Positions 7,503-14,944 of a DNA stretch of 31,105 nucleotides are shown piece after piece (within the stretch, counting starts at the first letter, position 1; each line of letters starts with the position of its first letter). Source of the stretch: DAMCAP01 sp964370205 (lineage in GTDB: Bacteria; Bacillota; Clostridia; Oscillospirales; Ruminococcaceae); assembly GCA_964370205.1 (NCBI GenBank), contig CAYJIK010000021.1, positions 1 to 31,105 of the forward strand, given 5' to 3'. The position numbers and the translations under genes were made by a program. The notes under the pieces are model-generated. The model had not been told where the DNA came from. It made no database searches and worked only from the letters and a program-made list of their open reading frames with translations.

Positions 7503-8570
7503 TTACTCACCTGTAAGCGTCTCCACCGACAGCGCCACAATCATCTGATCGTAGTCGGCCGGAGTGATGTCACCATTTTCTAAAAGGTGCAGATGTTCAT
7601 AGTCAACGATAGTGATATGGTTGTAGTGAACCATAAGGAAAGGGATGTAGCTTAGGACAGTTTCGTCCGCCACTATCAAACAGTTTTGTCCCTTAGGGTA
7701 GGACGCATAGATATCTATCTGCGGACTTGGCGCACCGAGCACAATGTCAGTGGGGGCGCCATAGTTTTGCGAGTGGTATGGGAACAGTGTGTTGTACATC
7801 CGCTGTTCACCGTCCTCCTCGGTGTGGACAACCCTGTAAAAGCGGTCAAACAGTGAATATTCATACATAACCACAACATCAGGGGATAGGTTGTAATAGT
7901 CAAGCTCCACGCTCAAATCACCATAAAAGTCGGACATGCTGTGCGTGATATCAAACTGACTGAGCGGTCGTGTGGTGAAACCCAACCTGTTTGACAGCGA
8001 CAGATAGACGTAATAACCGCCCAGCCCGGTAAGCCCCGAGTGGGTGCGGTAGTAAGTGTATTGGTCGTTCGCGGCGAACAGTGACGGGTAAACGTCCACG
8101 ATAGAGGACACATCGGAGAACTCGGTTAGCATGTCGGTAATAAACTGCTTTTGGTTAAACAGCGGGGCGAGAGTGGGGACTTCCTGCTGTTTTATGGCGC
8201 AGGCAGTGGGTATCACGGTGAAGTAGACAGAAGTGCCGCTGTTTTCCATGATAGAATAAAGCTCTGCACTCTGATCAGCCAGAGCATCAGGGTTTGGCGG
8301 TGAAACGTTTCTCATAAGCTGATTTTCGCTGATAAAGATACCGTCACGCTCATAGCTTTGCCCTACTATAGGCAAGAGATTGTTAAAGCGAGTGAGCAAG
8401 GGAAGGTCGTCAAACAGCTCTGAGAGAGAATGCTCTAAATCAGCTAAGGGGTACAGACTGCCTGCCGTCAAGAATATGACAAGCGCAGAAGCCAACAAAA
8501 TCGCCACTATAAATGTGATATTCACCGCAAGTCGTATCGGTGACATGCGCTGTCCATTTTCCTTGTTCAT
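7503..8570 (-). CDS. DHHW/AlgJ-like family protein with altered catalytic motif (HSGL)
   Basis: A 355-residue protein. I chose the ATG at 8570 because AAAGGGGCGGGG stands just upstream; an in-frame ATG at 8591 has no ribosome site. One N-terminal transmembrane segment (about residues 15-40) anchors an extracellular domain of the DHHW family, the usual partner of MBOAT O-acyltransferases in exopolysaccharide acetylation. Family landmarks are present (YFTVIPTA, then YYRT...GLGGYYVY), but where the family has D-H-H-W this protein reads H-S-G-L (bases 8031-8042). It lies 34 nt downstream of the MBOAT gene, so the two are likely co-expressed. Family known for polymer acetylation; here catalysis looks lost, so the role is uncertain. 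Confidence 0.75.
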   Translation of the reverse strand: MNKENGQRMSPIRLAVNITFIVAILLASALVIFLTAGSLYPLADLEHSLSELFDDLPLLTRFNNLLPIVGQSYERDGIFISENQLMRNVSPPNPDALADQSAELYSIMENSGTSVYFTVIPTACAIKQQEVPTLAPLFNQKQFITDMLTEFSDVSSIVDVYPSLFAANDQYTYYRTHSGLTGLGGYYVYLSLSNRLGFTTRPLSQFDITHSMSDFYGDLSVELDYYNLSPDVVVMYEYSLFDRFYRVVHTEEDGEQRMYNTLFPYHSQNYGAPTDIVLGAPSPQIDIYASYPKGQNCLIVADETVLSYIPFLMVHYNHITIVDYEHLHLLENGDITPADYDQMIVALSVETLTGE

Positions 8571-8604
8571 ATCCCCGCCCCTTTCTGTCATAATTTAATG
8601 CTAT

Positions 8605-9924
8605 CTAAACCAAAAAGCTCACCGTCACCCAAATGCACACCACAGTCTGCGCCATAGAGCAGATGTGAAACAGTGTGGGGGTAGTGTTTGATAGGCGACG
8701 TATAAAAAAATCAAACATACTGAGCGACATAAGCAAGCCTAGAGGTATTACCACGAGGTAGGTGGAAAGTGCGTACAATAGCCCGTCGGTGTAGACTGTG
8801 AAATGCTCGGGGGTAAACAGTGTCTGCCAGATGTAAACACTGTCGGTAAAGCTGTCCCCGATAAGCGACGGTAGTAGCAGAAGCATAAGAATACAGTTAA
8901 ACATCCGTCTGACGATATTCGGCACATACTTGGTAAGCGCCCCCAAAAATTGCTCACAAATAAGGCAAAACAGCAAAAGTCCCCACCATATCAGACCACT
9001 TACACCAATATCTATCCAGAACACAAGCAGTAACGACGACACAGCCGCAACTACAATTGTTCTGCGTTTGCCTGTAAGCGAAAACTGTGTTGTCGCTATA
9101 TATTCTACACATTCACTGAGCGTCATATTAAGCCTAAAGACAAACTCGGATGGAGTGCGTGCCAAAAACGGATAGTAGACATTCCTGGGTAGGTTTATGG
9201 AAAATACTCGCCCGAGCCCCACCGCAACGTCGCTAAACGAGGTTAAAAGTACGGTGATATAAATGCTGTATATGACGATTAGGCAAAGCGCCCATAGTGG
9301 CGTATGGTCAAAAGTCGGCAGGCTCTGTAGGTCATTTATTACATTATCAAGTGTTGGGGTAACAACGGCAAATTTCAGCAGCCCTATAGAGAGTCTACCG
9401 ACGCCTGTAACGATAAGGTCGGTGGAGATTTTCCCTCGTCGTATAGAAGGCATAAGCTGTTCGGGTTTTACGGTAGGGCCATAACCGAGCTTCCCAAAGA
9501 ACAGGCAGTAGAGCAGAAACGAAAAAGCACCGTCGCTCCCCTCAAGTTCGCCCCTTACCAGCTTTAGTGTATACATGATTACAGAAATACTAATCGAGAA
9601 AACCCCGAACAGCGGTGATACATCAAGATACATAGGCAGTAAAACCCCGAAAACTATCATCGCAAGCACATACAGGCAAAACCCCACATTAAACACAAGT
9701 TTAGCCTTTTTCCGCTCCATCTCGTACCGCCAGATAAGCCGTGTTATAATGTAGCCCGGAAGTACGGCAAACAGTAGCGTAGCACAGGTGTAGATATCAG
9801 TATAAGCCACGAGCAAAAGCGACAGTACCACAAGCCACACCCGTTTAAGATTTGGGGAAAGGAGGTAGTAGACAGCCGCTCCAACAGGCAAAAACACAAA
9901 TATAAAGCTAAGATTGTAGCTCAT
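8605..9924 (-). CDS. MBOAT-family membrane protein lacking the catalytic histidines
   Basis: A 439-residue polytopic membrane protein starting at MSYNLSFIFVFLPVG; the ATG at 9924 has GGAGGTGG 10 nt upstream, and the longer frame to 9996 only overlaps the previous gene. The match to AlgI/DltB-type O-acyltransferases is clear around residues 229-275: FSDVAVGLGRVF, then YYPFLARTPSEF. Active members read WRRWHxxLS there; this one reads VFRLNMTLS, so His is replaced by Asn266. The second family motif, GLWHG, is reduced to SGLIWWG (about 309-315) with no His. It overlaps the rnmV-like gene by 17 nt and precedes the DHHW gene. It may bind or move acyl or polymer substrates without catalysis. Confidence 0.8.
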   Translation of the reverse strand: MSYNLSFIFVFLPVGAAVYYLLSPNLKRVWLVVLSLLLVAYTDIYTCATLLFAVLPGYIITRLIWRYEMERKKAKLVFNVGFCLYVLAMIVFGVLLPMYLDVSPLFGVFSISISVIMYTLKLVRGELEGSDGAFSFLLYCLFFGKLGYGPTVKPEQLMPSIRRGKISTDLIVTGVGRLSIGLLKFAVVTPTLDNVINDLQSLPTFDHTPLWALCLIVIYSIYITVLLTSFSDVAVGLGRVFSINLPRNVYYPFLARTPSEFVFRLNMTLSECVEYIATTQFSLTGKRRTIVVAAVSSLLLVFWIDIGVSGLIWWGLLLFCLICEQFLGALTKYVPNIVRRMFNCILMLLLLPSLIGDSFTDSVYIWQTLFTPEHFTVYTDGLLYALSTYLVVIPLGLLMSLSMFDFFIRRLSNTTPTLFHICSMAQTVVCIWVTVSFLV

Positions 9925-10519
9925 GCTGTCCGTCCACCTCCGATAAAAGTTCCATGACCTCGTCATAGCTGCATAGCAGTCCCAACACCTCCGCAAAAGC
10001 AGTGGAGGAAAGCCCGTCAGGGAGTCCCAGCTTTTTCAGTAGCTTGTGCCGACGCTCCTTGCTCCCCTGTGTGCCGTTAAGCCCTAGCTGTAATAGATCG
10101 TATGCGGTAAATACAGTCCGTGGTGTGACATCCCCTGTCGTCACCCCTGCCATCTCAAACGCTCTTAGCAGTGTCGCCGTGTCCATACCTTCCACACCAA
10201 GCGTCCCCTCGGCGGACGCTGTAGCTTTCCTACGCTCTTTACCCTCAAGCTTTGGGATGTACACATGCTTTACACTGCCTTCTTTAATTGCGCCTTTTAG
10301 GTGGTTTCGTATCTTAAAACCTGCGCTGTCCGAGTCGGTTATCACGACAAGACCAACAGTCTTAGCCAGTGTGCGCAGGGTGGTGAGCAGTTCCTTGTCT
10401 TTGAATATGCGAAAGCCGTCTGTTTTGATAATCACACAGTCCAGTAGGGAGGAAAGGCGTATAACATCGTACTTCCCCTCCACTACTACCGCCTCTCTAA
10501 GGCGTATGCGCTCACTCAC
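9908..10519 (-). CDS. rnmV: Toprim-domain protein, ribonuclease M5-like
   Basis: A 203-residue protein. The N-terminal toprim fold is evident: AVVVEGKYD with Glu14, and ITDSDSAG with the Asp62/Asp64 pair that binds Mg2+. The middle part has KERRKATASAEGTLGVEGM, typical of the RNase M5/DUF4093 group. RNase M5 makes the final cuts in 5S rRNA precursor; family members carry a C-terminal RNA-binding part, here about residues 110-203. The length fits the family. The start at 10519 overlaps the holA stop by 8 nt, indicating translational coupling. Another toprim enzyme remains possible, so the symbol is tentative. Confidence 0.72.
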   Translation of the reverse strand: MSERIRLREAVVVEGKYDVIRLSSLLDCVIIKTDGFRIFKDKELLTTLRTLAKTVGLVVITDSDSAGFKIRNHLKGAIKEGSVKHVYIPKLEGKERRKATASAEGTLGVEGMDTATLLRAFEMAGVTTGDVTPRTVFTAYDLLQLGLNGTQGSKERRHKLLKKLGLPDGLSSTAFAEVLGLLCSYDEVMELLSEVDGQHELQS

Positions 10520-11525
10520 GGCCGCTCCTACATAGCTCTAACATCAGAGTAGTCAGTATAAGCTGTTTATCGGCAGAGGTGGACTTCAAACTGCGTTGCG
10601 CCTCCATAAGTAGAGAAACAGACCTCTCCAAATAGCTCTCGGGGACATTCTGCACGCTTCTCATATAGTTTTCCACCCTCCACTCGAACTTCATCGACAG
10701 GTCATCATTTACCCGCTTTGCGGAAACCCGTGCGTTCCGTCCCAGTTTACAGCGGTACATGTCCGCATAGATGCTCCCCAGTGAGCTGACCACCACTATA
10801 GGGTCAACACGACTGTGCAGTATCGTCTGCAAAAGTGAAAAGCCCTCTTTCAACCTGCCTGACAGCAGTAGCGGCGGCAACTTATATATCTCACCTGTAG
10901 GCTCTGCCGCCACAAACCTGTGTAGCATGTCCGATGTCACGGCGGTACTCCCCAAAAATGAATGAAGTTTCACCAGTTCACTCATCAAGAAGCTCTTACC
11001 ATTCGGGCAAAGCTCTATAAGCTCGGTCGCTACCCCTCTTGTCATGTTGCCGCCAAGACTTTTGTAGTAGTCCTGCACCCACCGCAGTAGCACGTCACCT
11101 TTCATCGCCGCCATCTCGGCGACAGTCCCGTGCTTGTCCACAAGCTTATATAGCTTGCCGCCCTTACCACGCCCCTTTTCAAAGGTGACGCTTCTCATCA
11201 CAAATATCACGGTGAGTTCAGAAGGGATGCCCGGGATAGTGTCGCACAGCTCGGTGAAATCCTTGTCGTGGACAGCGGAAAGCGCAAAGTCCTCGACCAC
11301 CACTACACGATGCTCCGCAAAGGAAAGCTGTAGGATATTGTCCACCACTGTTTGGACATCGGGTGAGCGGAGATGCTCAAAGTTCATGATGTCACGTTCA
11401 TTCGGCAGAAGCCTGTCCAGTAGGCCGTCTAAAAACTCGCCCACTTCACGGCGCTCACTCCCAAACAGCAACAGCACACGGCTTTTTACCGCCTTATCCA
11501 TTTCAGATATACCGCTAACCTTCAT
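10512..11525 (-). CDS. holA: DNA polymerase III subunit delta
   Basis: A 337-residue protein with the delta-subunit layout: an N-terminal AAA+-like part without a P-loop (VLLLFGSERREVGEFL, then VVVVEDFAL and LTVIFVMRS), a lid domain, and a C-terminal helical collar (about residues 215-337). Delta opens the sliding clamp within the clamp loader, in the cytoplasm. The length is normal. The start has GGTGGGAG 7 nt upstream. The 90-nt gap to comEC is AT-rich and contains TATACT and TATATA hexamers, so an extra promoter is possible but I cannot fix a -35. It sits between comEC and the rnmV-like gene in one transcription direction. Confidence 0.85.
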   Translation of the reverse strand: MKVSGISEMDKAVKSRVLLLFGSERREVGEFLDGLLDRLLPNERDIMNFEHLRSPDVQTVVDNILQLSFAEHRVVVVEDFALSAVHDKDFTELCDTIPGIPSELTVIFVMRSVTFEKGRGKGGKLYKLVDKHGTVAEMAAMKGDVLLRWVQDYYKSLGGNMTRGVATELIELCPNGKSFLMSELVKLHSFLGSTAVTSDMLHRFVAAEPTGEIYKLPPLLLSGRLKEGFSLLQTILHSRVDPIVVVSSLGSIYADMYRCKLGRNARVSAKRVNDDLSMKFEWRVENYMRSVQNVPESYLERSVSLLMEAQRSLKSTSADKQLILTTLMLELCRSGRE

Positions 11526-11616
11526 AAAACCACTCCCACCTTTCCCAATAGAAAAATTTATATATACTTTTAGTATAAATAGACAAATATATTACTGATT
11601 ATCAAGCGAAATCACA

Positions 11617-13581
11617 TTACCACCCTGTAAAAACACGGTAGCACTCTATCTCCGCACCGCTTTGCACCAACCGGGTAGCAGGCGGTAAAACAGTCACCAC
11701 ACCGCCCGAGTGATAGCTCACGATAGACCTGTCAAAGTAGATATCTACCTGCTCTTCGTCTACCTGCATGGTGAAGTCGCCAAAATCAAACTCTGCCCCC
11801 TGTGAAATGTCCAGCTCTATAGCTTCGGAGGAGGGGAGCGAGTGTAGGTCAGCTTCTGGCTTTCCGATGTATTGAACGTTAAATTCCCCAAACAGAGCCG
11901 AAGTGGAGAAAAGAGCGTGAACGTGGTCGGAAGGTATATACATAAACGCTATATCGTCCACTCCCATGCCACTGAGCGTTTCGCTCAAGTCCTCAGCTAC
12001 GTAATAACTTGAAGGTACACCTAACAGGACGGCTGTTTTACCGTAAACTACCGCCGCAGTTGTCTCCCTCATCAGCACAGTAGCACTACCGCTACTCAAA
12101 ACAGCAAAGCACACAGACGGCAGAAGTAGAGCAAAAACCATCGTCACGGTACCTGTCCGCACCGTCTTAGCGCTCGGTGTAAACAGCAAAAGTGCCACTA
12201 AAAGTAAGGTTGCCGCCACCAACCACAATATTTGAAAACGCTCTCTAAATGGTATGACAGCGAATGGTAGGTCGGAGAGCATTTCAGTAAAGTTTAGGAT
12301 GGTTCGGGCGTTTCTTGCGGACAGTTCAAACATAAAATCAGCGACAAAAGGTATAATGTCTGCAGTTAAAACGCCTACCGCAGATGTGAGCATGGACGGA
12401 AACACAAACGGCACCGCCAGAGGGTTTGCAAGCAGTCCTGCAAGTGATATCTCGCCTGTATAAATTCCAAGTAACGGCGTACACATAATCTGCGCACCGG
12501 CTGTTGTGGAAATCGCTCCAAATATGCTTGCCAACAGCCCCTTACCTATCCACGCGGAAAACACAGGTGTGAGCATGATAATACCACCTGTAGCGAGGAA
12601 TGTAAGCCCGAGGGACAGCGAAAACAGCGATGAAGGGGAGAACATCAACATCAAAAGCCCTGCAAAGGCGAGTGCGGACAGCCTATCCCCATCACGGTCA
12701 ATGCACTCAGCAATGACACTGATAGTCAGCATAATAGCCGCCCTGATAACAGACAACCCAAAACCTGTGAGCAGAGCAAACAGGAAGGTCACCGCCAGTG
12801 TGACCGCTGCACGTAGTAGTCTGGGGAACTTTCTCATAAGTCCGCCGATAAACGCTACCACTATGCCGAGGTGCATGCCTGACACCACCACAATGTGAGT
12901 AAGTCCTGCACGGCGGAGATTTTCCCACGTTTCGTAGTCTACGTGACTGCTGTCGCCAATGAGCATGGCGGCGGCTACAGCGCCCTCCTCACCGCCTGCA
13001 CCGTGGGTGACGGTGTCGGTGATATGTTCACGTAGGAGCACCATGCTGCCGATAAAACTCTTCTCGTTCAGGATAGCTAATGGCTCGTTTTCTGACAACA
13101 CCACCGCAACTCCGTCAGCACGCTCGCCTATAGGCACAAACTCGTTAACAGTAAAGTTGCCTTCTATCGTGTCACCCGGAGTGTATTCGTATACACCGGT
13201 ACTGACCAGCTCCACACTTCCTGTAAAATTGATGTTCTCGCCTGACAGTCTTGCCACTCCTTCATAGTTTGTGCTAGAGGCGGTGACTTTCTTGTCAGTG
13301 ATTGTCAGACTACCATAAACAGTGCTACTTACAGAGTGACTCATAGGTAGTTCAAGCCAAGTTCGCACTCCGAGCGACAGAGCAAGCAGTATAAACGCTA
13401 CGCTCAGATAGCTAAGCACAGATGACTTCACCCATATAGCCAAAGCCCCGATCACCAGAGCCAACATGAAAGGCAACAGCGGATCGGGGTTTATTGTGAA
13501 CACGACTATCACAGCCGCAATAAAGCTTGCGAATAGCCATATCACATTTACATGGTCTACTTGCAATCGCAGTCGAGGCAT
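11617..13581 (-). CDS. comEC: ComEC/Rec2-type DNA uptake membrane protein with degenerate C-terminal domain
   Basis: A 654-residue protein. N-terminal membrane helices (about residues 10-72) are followed by a soluble DUF4131/OB-like region (about 75-180) and the competence core with many membrane helices (about 195-480). The signature HIVVVSGMHLGI is at 229-240. ComEC carries single-stranded DNA across the membrane in natural transformation. The C-terminal part (about 510-654) looks like the remains of the metallo-beta-lactamase-like domain: where active versions have a THxHxDH motif this one reads YIPSDHVHALF. It begins 4 nt after the phosphoribosyltransferase stop, and its ribosome site lies in that gene's last codons. 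The protein is shorter than ComEC proteins with an intact lactamase domain. Confidence 0.88.
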   Translation of the reverse strand: MPRLRLQVDHVNVIWLFASFIAAVIVVFTINPDPLLPFMLALVIGALAIWVKSSVLSYLSVAFILLALSLGVRTWLELPMSHSVSSTVYGSLTITDKKVTASSTNYEGVARLSGENINFTGSVELVSTGVYEYTPGDTIEGNFTVNEFVPIGERADGVAVVLSENEPLAILNEKSFIGSMVLLREHITDTVTHGAGGEEGAVAAAMLIGDSSHVDYETWENLRRAGLTHIVVVSGMHLGIVVAFIGGLMRKFPRLLRAAVTLAVTFLFALLTGFGLSVIRAAIMLTISVIAECIDRDGDRLSALAFAGLLMLMFSPSSLFSLSLGLTFLATGGIIMLTPVFSAWIGKGLLASIFGAISTTAGAQIMCTPLLGIYTGEISLAGLLANPLAVPFVFPSMLTSAVGVLTADIIPFVADFMFELSARNARTILNFTEMLSDLPFAVIPFRERFQILWLVAATLLLVALLLFTPSAKTVRTGTVTMVFALLLPSVCFAVLSSGSATVLMRETTAAVVYGKTAVLLGVPSSYYVAEDLSETLSGMGVDDIAFMYIPSDHVHALFSTSALFGEFNVQYIGKPEADLHSLPSSEAIELDISQGAEFDFGDFTMQVDEEQVDIYFDRSIVSYHSGGVVTVLPPATRLVQSGAEIECYRVFTGW

Positions 13582-13585
13582 GGGG

Positions 13586-14146
13586 CTACTCCTTGCCTTT
13601 AAAGAAGACAGGCAGCTCCTCCAGGAAAATTATGTCGTCACGCTTTGCTGCGTCACCCTCGGCGAGGACAGTCCCCATTGCGACAACATTACCACCCGCT
13701 ATCCTTACAAGCTCGGAAAGTGCGGCGAGTGATTCTCCTGTGGAGATAACGTCGTCAACTATGTACACCTTTTTGCCGTTGATGTACTCCATGTCCACAC
13801 GGTCAAGGTACAGTGTTTGTGTGGTGGTGGTGGTTATGGATTTTACAGGCACTGCCACAGGATCTTTCATATACAGTTTTGTGCTTTTCCTTGCAGGTAT
13901 ATACTTCTTACCCGACTGGCGAGACATCTCATACGCCAGCGGTATCCCCTTAGACTCGGCGGTGATGATAACGTCAAAGTCTCCCACACGCTCTTTCACA
14001 CGCTTTAAAAGCTCAGTAGCGGTGGCGACTGTTATCTCCACGTCGGAGAACATAACAAAGCCGGCTATGGACAGTTCGTCGTTCACAGGGCATATCGGTA
14101 GGTTGCGCTTCAGTCCACAAATCTCGATAGGATACACGTTTTCCAT
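13586..14146 (-). CDS. apt: Adenine phosphoribosyltransferase-like protein
   Basis: A 186-residue type I phosphoribosyltransferase. The PRPP-binding signature VYIVDDVISTGESL is at about residues 127-140; TAESKGIPLAYEMSR (62-76) and PARKSTKLYM (84-93) fit the adenine/xanthine-type PRTase group, which converts a purine base and PRPP to the nucleotide. I chose ATG 14146 rather than the far upstream 14278, because the upstream 132 nt are a copy of the leader also found before moxR, ending in AGAAAGGAATG. The same 12-nt distance from AAAGGA to ATG is seen there. It heads the string apt-comEC-holA-rnmV-MBOAT-DHHW. Substrate preference cannot be read from the sequence. Confidence 0.8.
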   Translation of the reverse strand: MENVYPIEICGLKRNLPICPVNDELSIAGFVMFSDVEITVATATELLKRVKERVGDFDVIITAESKGIPLAYEMSRQSGKKYIPARKSTKLYMKDPVAVPVKSITTTTTQTLYLDRVDMEYINGKKVYIVDDVISTGESLAALSELVRIAGGNVVAMGTVLAEGDAAKRDDIIFLEELPVFFKGKE

Positions 14147-14283
14147 ATTTATGACCATTCCTTTCTGCATGTTTTGTGTGCTTTTTGTCACAATAGTATT
14201 TAATATCACAAAAAATGAGGCTGAGCCGAAAAACACAAAACTGCTGTTTGAAATTTTAATTTCAAACTTACACTTCACACGAG
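14147..14283 (-). promoter_or_regulatory. Structured leader element, copy A (upstream of the apt-like gene)
   Basis: On the minus strand, 5' to 3', it has a perfect palindrome (14246-14267, 10-bp arms), then arm GTTTTGTGT (14233-14241) that pairs with ACACAAAAC (14171-14179). These enclose a small GGC-TCA-GCC hairpin and a T5GT/ACA5 stem (14208-14214 with 14182-14188). Just after follows AGAAAGGAATG, the ribosome site of the apt-like gene. A possible -10 TATAAT lies at 14327-14332, without a clear -35. It is strikingly similar to 21760-21893. Confidence 0.7.
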
Positions 14284-14449
14284 CACATCAAAACAGCTAA
14301 TCACGTCTGCGTGCCCGTTCCTTTCCATTATATCTTTAAAACCACTTTTTTCTACACTTTAAAGCAACAACAGCATTACAAATAGTAATATCATCAATGA
14401 TTACGCCCTAAAGTATCACAAAATTCAACGAGGGATAGCCACACATCAT

Positions 14450-14782
14450 CTAACCGGGAGGCCAAGCGAGTTGTCTGCCTCCGAGTATATGCATATGCAG
14501 GTGTCCTACTGTCTGGCCGCCGTCCTCACCGTTGTTCACCACCAGCCTGAAACCACCCTTACAATGCTCAGCTGCAATGGTAGAAGCGGTCACAAAAAGA
14601 TGACCCATCAATTCACTGTGATCGCTACTAAGTTCCGAAGCGGCGGAGATATGTTCTTTGGGTATCACAAGCAGGTGCACAGGAGCGGCCGGGTTTATAT
14701 CCTTGAAGCATAGGACTTTGTCGTCCTCATATACCTTCTCGGAGGCAATTCCTCCCTTTGCAATTTCGCAGAATATACACAT
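14450..14782 (-). CDS. hinT: HIT-family nucleotide hydrolase (HinT-like)
   Basis: A complete 110-residue HIT protein. It begins CIFCEIAKG, the usual HinT start, and carries the histidine triad HLHMHILGG with His94, His96 and His98; the last His is the nucleophile. HinT-type enzymes hydrolyse aminoacyl- and other adenosine phosphoramidates in the cytoplasm. GAGGAAAGGA stands about 10 nt before the start. It lies downstream of alaS on the same strand with a 162-nt gap, and the pairing makes sense because aminoacyl-AMP is a known HinT substrate. No metal-binding CxxC pair beyond Cys2/Cys5 is visible. Confidence 0.92.
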   Translation of the reverse strand: MCIFCEIAKGGIASEKVYEDDKVLCFKDINPAAPVHLLVIPKEHISAASELSSDHSELMGHLFVTASTIAAEHCKGGFRLVVNNGEDGGQTVGHLHMHILGGRQLAWPPG

Positions 14783-14907
14783 AGTTTTTCGTCCTTTCCT
14801 CTGTCATTCTAGGTGATAGGGGTATAATAAGCGTTAAGAGATAAGGGGCGAGTGTGAACCAGAGCCCATACCACCACATGTGAAAAGTCGGTGGCGTCAG
14901 GGTGTGC

Positions 14908-14927
14908 GGACATGGTAAGCCATGTCC
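14908..14927 (-). repeat. GTAGGG-type dispersed hairpin
   Basis: The 8-bp stem GGACATGG/CCATGTCC lies in the alaS-hinT gap. On the minus strand it follows TGTAG, exactly as the copy at 27703 does on the plus strand. Confidence 0.6.
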
Positions 14928-14944
14928 CTACATTCTCGTTTTCG

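Noticed and set aside
14147..14278. Extended N-terminus of the apt-like protein
   Set aside because: The extension translates the shared leader, and a similar leader precedes moxR, an unrelated protein. The ribosome site at its end points to ATG 14146.
13527..14300. 257-codon plus-strand frame opposite the apt-like gene
   Set aside because: It is antisense to a clear phosphoribosyltransferase and has Ser-rich shadow composition.
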